This document shows positions 1 through 7,575 of a DNA stretch of 25,567 nucleotides, piece after piece; positions within the stretch are counted from its first letter, which is position 1; each line of letters begins with the position of its first letter. Source of the stretch: QHXQ01 sp036389375 (GTDB lineage: Bacteria; Acidobacteriota; Blastocatellia; Pyrinomonadales; Pyrinomonadaceae); NCBI GenBank assembly GCA_036389375.1, contig DASVQA010000203.1:1-25567 (forward strand), written 5' to 3'. A program made the position numbers and the translations under genes. The notes below the pieces were generated by a model. The model saw only the letters and a list, made by a program, of their open reading frames with translations. It was not told the DNA's origin and ran no database searches.

Positions 1-1117
1 CTTCTTCCGGCGTCTCGTCAATCTGCGCGCACAGTTGCGCCCACTCCGTTTGGTCGGCGGCGAGCCAGCCGCCGACCGCGCGTGCGACCGCAAGGGCCGT
101 GGCGGGGCAGGCGCGGTGCGCGGCGACGGGGCGAGCGTAACTCCACGCCTCCATGATGGCGCGCGAGAAGCTTTCATGGCGGCTCGGTTGCGCGAGCGCG
201 TGGGCGTGTGCGAGCAGCGCCGCTTTCGTCTCGTCGGACACAAGCCCGAGATCGTGTATGCCCGCAGCAGCCGAGGCGAAAGACTCTCCGCCAGGGCCGG
301 CGAGGACGAGTTGTAATGAAGATGCAGCGTGCGTCGCTTTGAACTGCGCGAAGGCGCGCACGAGCAGGTCAACATTCTTCGTCCGGTCGCGGCGACCGAG
401 ATAGAGCATGAAGCGCGTGGCTTTGAGGTGCGCGGGCAGCGCGGCGGCGAGTTGCGCCGGTGTGTAGTCCGTGCGCTCGATGCCTTCGCCGACGACGTTG
501 CTGCGCGGATAGATGCCGGGGCCGTAGAGCCTCAATGCAAGTTCAAACTCGCCTTCGGAGTTAAAGAGCAGGCCACGCACGCGGCGAAACATCTCTGCCG
601 TCTGCGGCAAGTAGGCTTGCGCCTCGTCGTGCAGACACGGTTGCAGCCACGCAGTCTCCGCGACGAGCGGTGCGCCGAGCGTGGCGGGCGCAAACATGTA
701 AGGCAGGAAGATGAAGGCGTGATATGTGTCGCGCTCAGCGTGTAGAAACCTGAGCAACGCGGCCGCTTTTATGTTCTCGTGGACGAACGTGCGCGCCGCT
801 TCGTCCGTGACGGGATTGACGCCGGGGCGGAAGGAGGCCGGATCGAGCGCGAGCAGTGCGGCGTTGACCGCGTCGAAGCCGGCCGCGTCGCGCGCATCGA
901 CGGGGAAGCGGCGGATCGTCAAGCCATGCGCGCGGCTTACGCCCGGCGCGTGGTCGTTGCTCGACCAGTCAGCGTGAAAAGAGCGGTTGCAAGTGGTGAG
1001 CACTTCGACGGCGTGCCCGCGTGCGGCGAGGCGCGTGGCGAGTTGAAAGGCTTGCTGCTCCGCGCCGCCGGTCAGGTCGGGGCCAAACCACGGGCAGACG
1101 ATGGCGCTCGGCTTCAT
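1..1117 (-). CDS. GT4-family glycosyltransferase (3' end beyond window)
   Basis: About 372 codons are visible from an ATG at 1117 to the window edge, so the C-terminus is missing. The N-terminus (CPWFGPDLTGGAEQQAF) is the glycine-rich acceptor-side loop typical of GT-B glycosyltransferases. Near residues 315-330, PSRHESFSRAIMEAW carries the EX7E motif of GT4 enzymes, which contacts the sugar-nucleotide donor. A GRRDRTKNVDLLVRAF segment and LVLAGPGGES are the usual start of the C-terminal Rossmann half. The ATG overlaps the TGA of the upstream coiled-coil gene by 4 nt (1114-1117), so the two are probably translationally coupled. Beside a Wzt/Wzm exporter, it most likely adds sugars to an exported surface polysaccharide; donor and acceptor cannot be read from sequence. 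Confidence 0.88.
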   Translation of the reverse strand, partial: MKPSAIVCPWFGPDLTGGAEQQAFQLATRLAARGHAVEVLTTCNRSFHADWSSNDHAPGVSRAHGLTIRRFPVDARDAAGFDAVNAALLALDPASFRPGVNPVTDEAARTFVHENIKAAALLRFLHAERDTYHAFIFLPYMFAPATLGAPLVAETAWLQPCLHDEAQAYLPQTAEMFRRVRGLLFNSEGEFELALRLYGPGIYPRSNVVGEGIERTDYTPAQLAAALPAHLKATRFMLYLGRRDRTKNVDLLVRAFAQFKATHAASSLQLVLAGPGGESFASAAAGIHDLGLVSDETKAALLAHAHALAQPSRHESFSRAIMEAWSYARPVAAHRACPATALAVARAVGGWLAADQTEWAQLCAQIDETPEE

Positions 1118-2151
1118 GCCTGCTCGCGCTCAGGCGCAGCCGCCTGCTCGTTGGCCGGTTCGTTCGCGCCCGCGCGCAACCCGGCGACCAGCGCGCGCAG
1201 GCGGCGCACTTCCGTCGCCAACTCTGCGCGCCGGGCCTCCTGCTCTGCCGCCAACTCGCGCAGTTGCGCCTGCAACTCGCCGAGCGCCACCTTTTGCGTC
1301 TCGACGATCACGCGCTGCTCCTGCACGAGAAACTCCTGCTGCGCGCCGGCCGTCGCATCGTGCGCGCGGCGCAACTCGTCGTGGCGCTGCTGCTGTTCGG
1401 TCAAAGCCCCGGTCAGCGCCAGAAGGTCTGCGTGCAACTGCGCGTCGGTCTGCTGCTGCATTTGCTGCTGCGTGACTAAATGCTGCACCTGCGTCTGCAA
1501 ATCTGTCGCTTGCGTCTGCAACTCCGCCTGCTGACTCGATAGTTCGATGAGCGAATCGGAGAGCATCAACACGCTCTCGACGGCATCGGCGACGGTGGCG
1601 GACAGTTGAGCGATGGCGGGCGCGTTGGCTTCGTGCCGTGCTACGACCGGCAGGAGCACTTCGTTGAGATAGTCAGCGATCTGCTGCTGCTGCGCGAGCG
1701 CGTAAGCCTCGAACTGCTGCTGGTGCTGCACGAGCACCGGCAGCCGCGCGAGACCGCGCAACCAGCGCAGCACGTAGCCGACGACGGGCCAACCGCTCAG
1801 CCGCCGCAACGCGGGCGACGGCAGCCCCGCCACCTGCACACGCCGCCCGTCGGGCTGCGCCGCCGACAGTTCGGCGATGATGTCTATCTTGCTCAGCCGG
1901 CCGCTGCGTAGATCGTCGAGCGTGCGCGCGAGTTCCGCCTCCGGCGGCGGACGCTTGCAGAGCGCCATGTAAGCTTGTAAGACGAACGCGCGGTCGTGAT
2001 AGCGCAGCAACTCGGCGAGGTGATAGTAAGTCGCGTCGCTGCGTTCCGGCTCAGGCTGCAACTTGAGCGGCGGGATCGCGCGCGACAGTTCCGCCGCCGC
2101 GCCGCGCTCTGCGCCGTCTGCCACCTCCACCGGCTTATTCACCTCGATCAT
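1114..2151 (-). CDS. DUF4214-like / long coiled-coil protein of the polysaccharide export cluster
   Basis: A 345-residue protein with no signal peptide. Residues about 55-97 (FVLQAYMALCKRPPPEAELARTL...) resemble the DUF4214 helical repeat often attached to surface-glycan proteins. A hydrophobic/basic patch at 118-140 could lie on a membrane. Residues about 190-325 are a Gln- and Leu-rich heptad pattern predicted as a long coiled coil, followed by a charged tail. It starts 10 nt after the Wzt stop and overlaps the glycosyltransferase start by 4 nt, so it belongs to that operon. No catalytic motif is visible. By analogy with the coiled coil of WbdD, which sets O-antigen length in some Wzm/Wzt systems, it could be a scaffold or ruler for chain length, but this is inference. 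No Shine-Dalgarno is obvious. Confidence 0.8.
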   Translation of the reverse strand: MIEVNKPVEVADGAERGAAAELSRAIPPLKLQPEPERSDATYYHLAELLRYHDRAFVLQAYMALCKRPPPEAELARTLDDLRSGRLSKIDIIAELSAAQPDGRRVQVAGLPSPALRRLSGWPVVGYVLRWLRGLARLPVLVQHQQQFEAYALAQQQQIADYLNEVLLPVVARHEANAPAIAQLSATVADAVESVLMLSDSLIELSSQQAELQTQATDLQTQVQHLVTQQQMQQQTDAQLHADLLALTGALTEQQQRHDELRRAHDATAGAQQEFLVQEQRVIVETQKVALGELQAQLRELAAEQEARRAELATEVRRLRALVAGLRAGANEPANEQAAAPEREQA

Positions 2152-2161
2152 CTATTCGACT

Positions 2162-3463
2162 TCAAGCCTTCACGACGCTTGCCGCCTCTAGCGGCGTGAT
2201 GCGCCGCGCCGTGATGCGGGCGTTGAGGTTAGCGATCCCTTCCATCTCGACGGCGCAGGCGACGCGGAAGAAGATGACGCCGTCGAGCCAGTCGTAGGCC
2301 GCGCCGTCGGGCGAATGCACGGCGACGGAGACGAAGTAGTGTTCCTGACCCAGCCAGCAGTTGAAGGCGAACGTGGCCTCAACTACGTCGCCGCGCCGCG
2401 CCGCGTCGAGCGCAAGGCCACGCTGCTCCGTGTTCGTGCCGTAGACGTTGATGCCGTGCCGGTTGCGGATCATGAACCCGCAGACAGGCTGCTCAACGTC
2501 CTGATGAAAGACGAAGCGCATGCGCAGATAAACCGGGTCGCCCGTTTCGATCAACTCGACGGGCTGCTCGCGCGCGTCCAACAGTTCGGCGGAGACGACT
2601 TCCGCAAAGTTGTTGCCGTGCCGGTATTGATACTGCAACGGCGCGCGTTCAACTTCGGGCGCGGGCGCATCGGGCGCGTCCGCCGCTTTGGTCGTCGTGT
2701 GCGCCTGCTCGCCCTCTTTGTAGGCGGCCTCGCGCGCCATGATCAGGCGTTGGTAACGATTGAGCACGTCAACGGGCGGACCGTCGGCGAGCAACTCGCC
2801 TTGATAGAGCAGCAGCGCGCGCGCGCAGAGGGCGCGCACCAGCGTCGGCTCGTGCGAGACGAAGAGGATGGTCGTGCCGCGTTCCTGCATCTCCTTGATG
2901 CGCCGCACGCAGCGATGCTGGAAGATCGTGTCGCCGACCGAGAGTGCTTCATCGACGATCAAAATATCCGGGTCAGTGTTGACGGCGATGGCGAAGGCGA
3001 GGCGCACGTACATGCCGCTCGAATAGGTCTTGACGGGTTGCCGGATGAAGTCGCCGATCTCGGCGAAGCGCTCGATCTCCGGTAGCCGCGCTTCCGTCTC
3101 CGCTTTCGAGAAGCCCATCAACGCGGCGTTCATGTAGATGTTCTCGATGCCCGTGAATTCGAGATTGAAGCCCGCGCCGAGTTCGAGAAGCGCGCCGACG
3201 CGCCCCGCCACCTCGACGCGCCCGTGCGTCGGGTCGAGCGTGCCCGCGATGATCTGCAAGAGCGTTGACTTGCCCGACCCGTTCGGCCCGACGATCCCTG
3301 TCGTTGTCCCGCGCGCGATCTCGAAGCTCAAACCTTTGAGCGCCCAGAACTCACGATGCCACCGCCAGCGCCCGCGCGTCAGCGTCTCCTTCAGCCGATC
3401 AACGGGTCGCTCGTAGATGCGATACTGCTTCGCTACGCCCTCGACGCGCAGTGCGGTGCTCAT
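2162..3463 (-). CDS. Polysaccharide/O-antigen export ABC transporter ATP-binding protein with Wzt-type C-terminal domain
   Basis: A 433-residue ATPase that would energise export of a lipid-linked polysaccharide across the inner membrane with a Wzm-type permease. Walker A GPNGSGKST is at residues 59-67, the signature YSSGM at 147-151, Walker B ILIVDEAL at 167-174 and the H-loop histidine at 204. Residues about 270-420 form a beta-rich extension (for example QPVCGFMIRNRHGINVYGTNT) like the Wzt C-terminal carbohydrate-binding domain, which recognises the finished glycan. The length fits Wzt rather than short TagH proteins. The permease gene is divergent at 3621, an unusual split of a pair normally found in one operon. 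A -10-like TAGAAT ends 8 nt before the ATG and there is no Shine-Dalgarno, so the mRNA is probably leaderless. Confidence 0.93.
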   Translation of the reverse strand: MSTALRVEGVAKQYRIYERPVDRLKETLTRGRWRWHREFWALKGLSFEIARGTTTGIVGPNGSGKSTLLQIIAGTLDPTHGRVEVAGRVGALLELGAGFNLEFTGIENIYMNAALMGFSKAETEARLPEIERFAEIGDFIRQPVKTYSSGMYVRLAFAIAVNTDPDILIVDEALSVGDTIFQHRCVRRIKEMQERGTTILFVSHEPTLVRALCARALLLYQGELLADGPPVDVLNRYQRLIMAREAAYKEGEQAHTTTKAADAPDAPAPEVERAPLQYQYRHGNNFAEVVSAELLDAREQPVELIETGDPVYLRMRFVFHQDVEQPVCGFMIRNRHGINVYGTNTEQRGLALDAARRGDVVEATFAFNCWLGQEHYFVSVAVHSPDGAAYDWLDGVIFFRVACAVEMEGIANLNARITARRITPLEAASVVKA

Positions 3464-3471
3464 GAGAGAGG

Positions 3472-3499
3472 ATTCTATAACAAGTAGTCAGTAGTCAGT
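3472..3499 (-). promoter_or_regulatory. Candidate promoter of the Wzt-type gene (leaderless)
   Basis: Read on the minus strand, TAGAAT (3477-3472) matches 5 of 6 positions of the -10 consensus and ends 8 nt before the ATG at 3463. The 8-nt gap is CT-rich with no Shine-Dalgarno. A -35 would fall inside the heptad repeat: ACTGAC lies 16 nt upstream and CTGACT 15 nt upstream, both modest matches. The start site should fall at or next to the ATG. Confidence 0.45.
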
Positions 3500-3601
3500 A
3501 GCCGGTAGAAAAACTTGGCGGCGGCTGAAGGCCGTTTATGAGGAACGAATGGCGCAGCGCAGGGAACTACTGACCGCTGGCTACTGACTACTGACTACTC
3601 T
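3483..3601. repeat. Heptad-repeat hairpin 1 (unit AGTAGTC)
   Basis: The left arm holds AGTAGTC, AGTAGTC, AGTAGCC, GGTAGAA in 7-nt phase from 3483. The right arm holds CTACTGA, CCGCTGG, CTACTGA, CTACTGA, CTACTCT from 3567. Positions 3483-3503 and 3579-3599 are perfect 21-bp inverted repeats separated by 75 nt. The element fills most of the gap between the divergent Wzt and Wzm genes, so it is not a terminator in the usual sense. The heptads also supply the -35-like CTGACT used by the candidate permease promoter. Confidence 0.9.
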
Positions 3602-3612
3602 TCGTTTACAAT
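3584..3612 (+). promoter_or_regulatory. Candidate promoter of the Wzm-type permease (leaderless)
   Basis: CTGACT at 3584-3589 (4 of 6), a 17-nt spacer and TACAAT at 3607-3612 (5 of 6) form a sigma-70-like promoter. The -10 ends 8 nt before the ATG at 3621, and the intervening 8 nt lack a Shine-Dalgarno. The -35 lies in the right arm of the heptad hairpin, so hairpin formation or repeat number could affect transcription. Confidence 0.5.
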
Positions 3613-3620
3613 CGCCCGGC

Positions 3621-4445
3621 ATGCTTTCAGCGCAGACAGCGCGGCGGGCGGTGTGGCGACCGCTCATTGAGTTGCCCCGGCGGTTCGAGTTGATCGAGTC
3701 GTTGGTGCGGCGCGAGTTGGCGGCGCGTTATCGCGGGTCGGTGCTGGGGCTGGTGTGGCCGCTGCTAACGCCGACCGTGATGATCGCCATCTACACGTTC
3801 ATCTTCGCGGGCGTGTTCGGCGCGCGCTTCGGCGCACGCGGGACGACGTGGGACTACGCGCTCTACCTGTTCTGCGGGCTGCTGCCGTGGACGGCCTTTA
3901 GCGAGTCTGTGCAGACGGCGGCGAACGTCATCGTCACACACGCGAACCTCGTCAAGCGGGTGGTCTTTCCGCTCGAAGCTTTGCCGGTCGCACAGGTGCT
4001 CGCGGCCTTTGTGACGCAACTGTGCGGCACGCTCGTCCTCATTATCGCTACGCTCGTGATTCATCGTGAACTACACGCGACGCTGGCTTGGTGGCCCGTG
4101 CTGGTCGTGCCGCAGCTTTTGGCGATGCTCGGCGCGGCGTGGCTCGTGGCGTCGCTCGGCGTGTTCCTGCGCGATACGGGGCAGGCGTTGGGGCTGCTGC
4201 TCGTCGCTTGGATGTTTCTGACGCCGATTATCTACCCGGAGGCGGTCGTGCCGGCGCGCTACCGGCCCATCATTGATGCGAACCCGTTCACGCCGCTCAT
4301 GCGCTGCTATCGCCGCGTGCTGCTCGAAGGTGTGCCGCCGGACTGGCGCGGACTGGGTTATTTCACCGTGTTTGCCTGCCTGCTCTTTCTCGGCGGGTAC
4401 TGGTGGTTTGCCAAGACGCGGCGCAACTTTGCCGACGTGATCTAA
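3621..4445 (+). CDS. Polysaccharide ABC transporter permease, Wzm/ABC-2 type
   Basis: A 274-residue membrane protein, the normal size for Wzm/TagG permeases. It opens with a basic amphipathic segment and the conserved RRELAARYRGSVLGLVWPLLTP motif region (about residues 28-50). About six hydrophobic segments follow, including VMIAIYTFIFAGVF, LYLFCGLLPWTAF, VLIIATLVI, LLAMLGAAWLVASLGVF, LGLLLVAWMFLTPIIYP and FTVFACLLFLGGYWWF. With the divergent ATPase it should form the inner-membrane channel exporting a lipid-linked glycan. The start is fixed by the TACAAT promoter 8 nt upstream and the conserved N-terminus. No ribosome binding site is visible, in keeping with leaderless translation. Confidence 0.93.
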   Translation: MLSAQTARRAVWRPLIELPRRFELIESLVRRELAARYRGSVLGLVWPLLTPTVMIAIYTFIFAGVFGARFGARGTTWDYALYLFCGLLPWTAFSESVQTAANVIVTHANLVKRVVFPLEALPVAQVLAAFVTQLCGTLVLIIATLVIHRELHATLAWWPVLVVPQLLAMLGAAWLVASLGVFLRDTGQALGLLLVAWMFLTPIIYPEAVVPARYRPIIDANPFTPLMRCYRRVLLEGVPPDWRGLGYFTVFACLLFLGGYWWFAKTRRNFADVI

Positions 4446-4590
4446 AGCGCGCGTGCGCGCGCGTGCTACTCATGCGTGCGCCGCGAACTTTGCGCGCCCG
4501 GCGCGCGTAAAGCCTGATAGACTTTGCCGCATCGACAAGCGGTACTCCGCGAGTAGCCAACCACAGCAGATGAGCTAAGGAGGGCGCGAG
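4446..4590. other. Intergenic region with alternating purine-pyrimidine tract and GC hairpin
   Basis: Positions 4447-4466 are a strict 20-bp purine-pyrimidine alternation (GCGCGCGTGCGCGC...), prone to Z-DNA or slipped hairpins, directly after the permease stop. At 4488-4512, CTTTGCGCGCC faces GGCGCGCGTAAAG, giving a GC-rich stem with a small bulge but no U-tract. Either could act as a Rho-independent-like or roadblock terminator for the permease. The rest is the leader of the zinc-ribbon gene, ending in TAAGGAGG at 4576-4583. Confidence 0.45.
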
Positions 4591-5130
4591 ATGTTTTGCC
4601 CGCAATGTAGTCAGCAACAGGCTTCCGTAGCGCAACGCTTCTGTTCGCGCTGCGGCTTTCCTCTGAGCGTCGTCGCCGAACTGCTCGCAAGCGGCGGCGT
4701 ACTCGCGTCGCAGATGGACGCGGAGCCGGAGAAGTCCGCAATCTCAGCGCGCGGGCGCGGCTTACGGCAGGGCTTTGCCATATTGTTGTTCGGCTGGGTC
4801 ATTACCGCCGTCATCGCGGCGCTGACCTCTACGACGCACGCGCACCCGGAAGTCTTCATTCCCGTCACGGCCATACTCTTCAACGGACTGGCACTGGCGC
4901 GCATCGCCTATGCGCTGCTGTTACAAGACGGCAAGCCGAAACGCAAGCGACGTGAGCCGCTACCTTACGCGCCGCCCGCGCCGACGAACGAGTTGACGGG
5001 CGCTGGCAGCGGCGCGGCTTTGCCGCCCGCCCAGTCCATCCCCGTGCCGAATCTACAGCGCCCACGCGTCGCCGACGTTGCACACCCGCCGAGCGTGACC
5101 GAGAATACAACCAAGCTCCTCGATCACTGA
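4591..5130 (+). CDS. Zinc-ribbon membrane protein of unknown function
   Basis: A 179-residue protein. Cys3-Cys6 and Cys18-Cys21 (CPQC...CSRC) make an N-terminal zinc ribbon like those of the zinc-ribbon/DZR protein families. Residues 61-80 and about 88-110 are two transmembrane helices, and the C-terminal 65 residues are Pro/Ala-rich and probably disordered. A very strong Shine-Dalgarno (TAAGGAGG, 4576-4583, 7 nt before ATG) fixes the start. The next gene, also with a CxxC...CxxC ribbon, begins 56 nt after its stop, so they may be co-transcribed. No enzymatic motif is visible and no function is proposed. Confidence 0.82.
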   Translation: MFCPQCSQQQASVAQRFCSRCGFPLSVVAELLASGGVLASQMDAEPEKSAISARGRGLRQGFAILLFGWVITAVIAALTSTTHAHPEVFIPVTAILFNGLALARIAYALLLQDGKPKRKRREPLPYAPPAPTNELTGAGSGAALPPAQSIPVPNLQRPRVADVAHPPSVTENTTKLLDH

Positions 5131-5186
5131 CACGCGAGTTACGCCTTGCGCGCTCCACGCGCGCGGGCGCGACCGGCTCAACAAAT

Positions 5187-6281
5187 ATGCCGACCTTCAA
5201 GCAGACCGAGCGCGCCCGCGCCATCCAGCGCGGCCTCGCGTTCATCTACGACATCGCCCGCGACCCCGCGCACTTCGCCGACTACGGTAGCGACCTGCTC
5301 AACTGCTTCTCCCTCATCGCCAACACCTCGCTCGACCCCGAACTGCGCCGCACCGCCCGGCGCATGGGGCGCGAGCGCGCACGCGTCTGGCGGCACGACT
5401 ACGCACAGCTTCCGCCCGACGCAGATGCCGACACCATCCTCGATTTCATGCATGGCAGTTACGCCGCCGACAAACTCGGCGTCCGCTCGCCCACGCTCAA
5501 GGCGCAACTCCGCGCGGCGGCCCGCAACTTCCCCGCGCACGACTATCTGATGTTCGAGCCGCGCCACGAGCCGCCGCCCGAAGATGTGCCCGAACAGTGC
5601 GCCGGCTGCCGGCACTGGCACGCGCGCGGGCGCAAGACGTGTCGCCGTTGCCGCCAGCCGCTTGAGATGATGACGCGCTACGGCGTCTGGTACGACGCGC
5701 TCAACCGGCTCTACACCGCGACGCGCTACGGCATCGCGCTCGGCGCGCGCTACGAGGACGTGCTGCGCTGGCTACCTACCCTGCGCCCCTATCGCGGGCG
5801 CGCGCGTGACACCAACCCCGATTTCTACGACAGCATCTACGCGGTCACGCACCTCGTCTACACGCTCAACGACTTTAGCCGCTACCGGCTCGACCCGCGC
5901 TGGCTGCCGCACGAGTTCGAGTTTCTGCAAAAGAACGTGAAGACGGCGATTGCGATGGACGATCCTGAAATGGTCGGCGAGTTGCTGGACACGTTGAAGT
6001 CGTTTGGGCTAACGGCCGCCGACCCGCCCGTCCGCATGGGGCTGGAATATCTGCTTGCACAGCAGAATGAGGACGGCAGTTGGGGCTACATGGACACGGA
6101 CGACATCTACGCGCGTTATCATCCGACGTGGACGGCGATTGACGGCTTGCGCGATTACGCGTGGCAAGGCATGCGGCTCAGCTTCCAACGCTTCGCGCCT
6201 GCGCTGGCGCGCGTCAGCGCCGGCGCACCACCGCCCAACACGCGCGCCACCGGACGGGCACGCAAGTCAGCGTCGAAGTAA
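5187..6281 (+). CDS. QW-motif alpha-toroid-like protein with zinc ribbon, cytosolic paralogue
   Basis: A 364-residue protein, family not recognised with certainty. QNEDGSWG at residues 293-300, followed by YHPTWTAIDGL (311-321), resembles the QW repeat and following helix of squalene-hopene cyclase and other alpha/alpha-toroid proteins. Only one such motif is present, and the DxDD catalytic motif of cyclases was not seen. Four cysteines (138, 141, 152, 155) form a CxxC-x10-CxxC zinc ribbon in mid-protein. No signal peptide or membrane helix is visible. It aligns without gaps with the next gene, with exact matches such as RRTARRMGRERA and VLRWLPTLRPY, so the pair is a tandem duplication. The start ATG has no good Shine-Dalgarno, but it matches the conserved region of the paralogue. 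Confidence 0.8.
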   Translation: MPTFKQTERARAIQRGLAFIYDIARDPAHFADYGSDLLNCFSLIANTSLDPELRRTARRMGRERARVWRHDYAQLPPDADADTILDFMHGSYAADKLGVRSPTLKAQLRAAARNFPAHDYLMFEPRHEPPPEDVPEQCAGCRHWHARGRKTCRRCRQPLEMMTRYGVWYDALNRLYTATRYGIALGARYEDVLRWLPTLRPYRGRARDTNPDFYDSIYAVTHLVYTLNDFSRYRLDPRWLPHEFEFLQKNVKTAIAMDDPEMVGELLDTLKSFGLTAADPPVRMGLEYLLAQQNEDGSWGYMDTDDIYARYHPTWTAIDGLRDYAWQGMRLSFQRFAPALARVSAGAPPPNTRATGRARKSASK

Positions 6282-6303
6282 CCGCCGCGCCCCGGTCAAC
6301 AGC

Positions 6304-7515
6304 ATGTTGCGCAAGCTAATCAGCCTCACGTTATTGCTCACGATCTGCGGCGCGCAGCTTGCGCCCGCATGGGCCGCGCCCGGCCCACGCACCGCAAGTA
6401 AACCCGCGCACGCTGTCGTCCGCTTGCATGCCGCCGTCGCAACGCGCCGCCGGCCGCTGTGGCCCGGCGCGCGCTTCACCGCAGCCGACCGTGCGCGCGC
6501 CATCCGGCGCGGCCTCAGTTTCATCTATCGTACCGCGCGCGTGCCCGCCAACTTCGCCAGCTACGGCGGCGATTACGTCTGGTGCTTCTACACGCTCTCA
6601 GCGGCAGTGGCCGACCCTGCCGTGCGCCGCACCGCGCGGCGCATGGGGCGCGAGCGCGCACAGGTCTGGCGCAAGGCCCACCGCACGCTCCCGCCTGAGC
6701 CGGACGCAGCGACCATCTCCGAGTACGTCTACGGCAGCGACGCGGCCGATAGTCTGGGCGTGCGCGATGATGCGATGAAGCGCGTACTTGCGCGTGTCGC
6801 CGCGCGCTTCACGGCGCGCGATTATCTACGCTTCGACCCGCGCGTTGAGCCGCCGCCGTTAGACGTGCCCGACGAATGCGACTACGACGGAACGGAGAAC
6901 GCGCGCGGTGCGAAGTTCTGCCGCGTCTGCCAGCGCCCTTTGGTGATGAAGACGCGCTACGACGTTTGGTACGACGCGCTCATCACCGCTTACGTCGGCG
7001 ACCGCTACGGCGTCCCTTTAGGCGCGCACTACGCCGACGTGCTGCGTTGGCTGCCCACCCTGCGCCCCTACCCCGACCGCGCACACGCGCACGGGCTTGA
7101 GTTCTATGATGCCATCTACGCCATCGCGCACGTCGTCTACACGCTGAACCATTACAATCAGGCGCAGCTTGCGCCGCAACTGCTGCCCGCCGAATACGAG
7201 TTTCTGCACGCACACATCGGCGACGCGGTTGCGCTCAAAGAGGCGGACATGCTTGGCGAGATGATGGATTCGCTCCGCGCCTTCGGCGTCGGCGAAGACG
7301 ACCCGGCGCTGCGGGCGGCGATTGAGTTCTACCTCGCGCGGCAAAACCCGGACGGCAGTTGGGGCGACATGAATGCGCCCGACATCTACGACCGTTATCA
7401 TCCGACGTGGAACGCCGTCGCCGGGCTGAGCCACTACACCTGGCGCGGGCGCAGGCTCAGTCATCCCGAACTAAAGTCGCAACTCGAACAATGGGCGAAA
7501 GAGAATGATGAATGA
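6304..7515 (+). CDS. QW-motif alpha-toroid-like protein, exported paralogue
   Basis: The start is set at 6304, giving 403 residues; an in-frame ORF extends upstream to 6055 but runs through the previous gene. MLRKLISLTLLLTICGAQLAPAWA is a clear signal peptide, likely cleaved after an A-x-A near residue 25. From residue 61 on it aligns without gaps to the upstream gene (offset 54), sharing QNPDGSWG and YHPTWNAVAGL. The zinc-ribbon position equivalent to Cys141 is Asp195 (ECDYD in place of QCAGC), while Cys192, Cys206 and Cys209 remain, so metal binding may be altered in this copy. The last codons (END-E-stop) lie in the left arm of heptad hairpin 2. The gap after the first copy is 22 nt, so they probably share a transcript. 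Confidence 0.82.
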   Translation: MLRKLISLTLLLTICGAQLAPAWAAPGPRTASKPAHAVVRLHAAVATRRRPLWPGARFTAADRARAIRRGLSFIYRTARVPANFASYGGDYVWCFYTLSAAVADPAVRRTARRMGRERAQVWRKAHRTLPPEPDAATISEYVYGSDAADSLGVRDDAMKRVLARVAARFTARDYLRFDPRVEPPPLDVPDECDYDGTENARGAKFCRVCQRPLVMKTRYDVWYDALITAYVGDRYGVPLGAHYADVLRWLPTLRPYPDRAHAHGLEFYDAIYAIAHVVYTLNHYNQAQLAPQLLPAEYEFLHAHIGDAVALKEADMLGEMMDSLRAFGVGEDDPALRAAIEFYLARQNPDGSWGDMNAPDIYDRYHPTWNAVAGLSHYTWRGRRLSHPELKSQLEQWAKENDE

Positions 7516-7575
7516 CACGCTGACCCGTATTTCATTCATCATTCATCATTCATCATTTGTCCTTCATCATCTGTC
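7503..7575. repeat. Heptad-repeat hairpin 2 (unit GATGAAT / ATTCATC)
   Basis: The arms 7503-7515 and 7532-7544 are perfect 13-bp inverted repeats with a 16-nt loop. The right side continues as six 7-nt units from 7534: ATTCATC, ATTCATC, ATTCATC, ATTTGTC, CTTCATC, ATCTGTC. It lies between convergent genes and contains both stop codons (TGA at 7513-7515; the leftward stop at 7539-7541). A bidirectional terminator role is plausible here. The last residues of both proteins (NDE) are encoded by the repeat. Confidence 0.88.

Noticed and set aside
1430..1760. CTG/CAG-rich runs as a microsatellite
   Set aside because: They encode the Gln-rich coiled coil in frame and are explained by protein composition.
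6055..6303. Upstream extension of the exported QW paralogue
   Set aside because: It overlaps the C-terminal coding part of the first paralogue in another frame. The ATG at 6304 gives a clean signal peptide.
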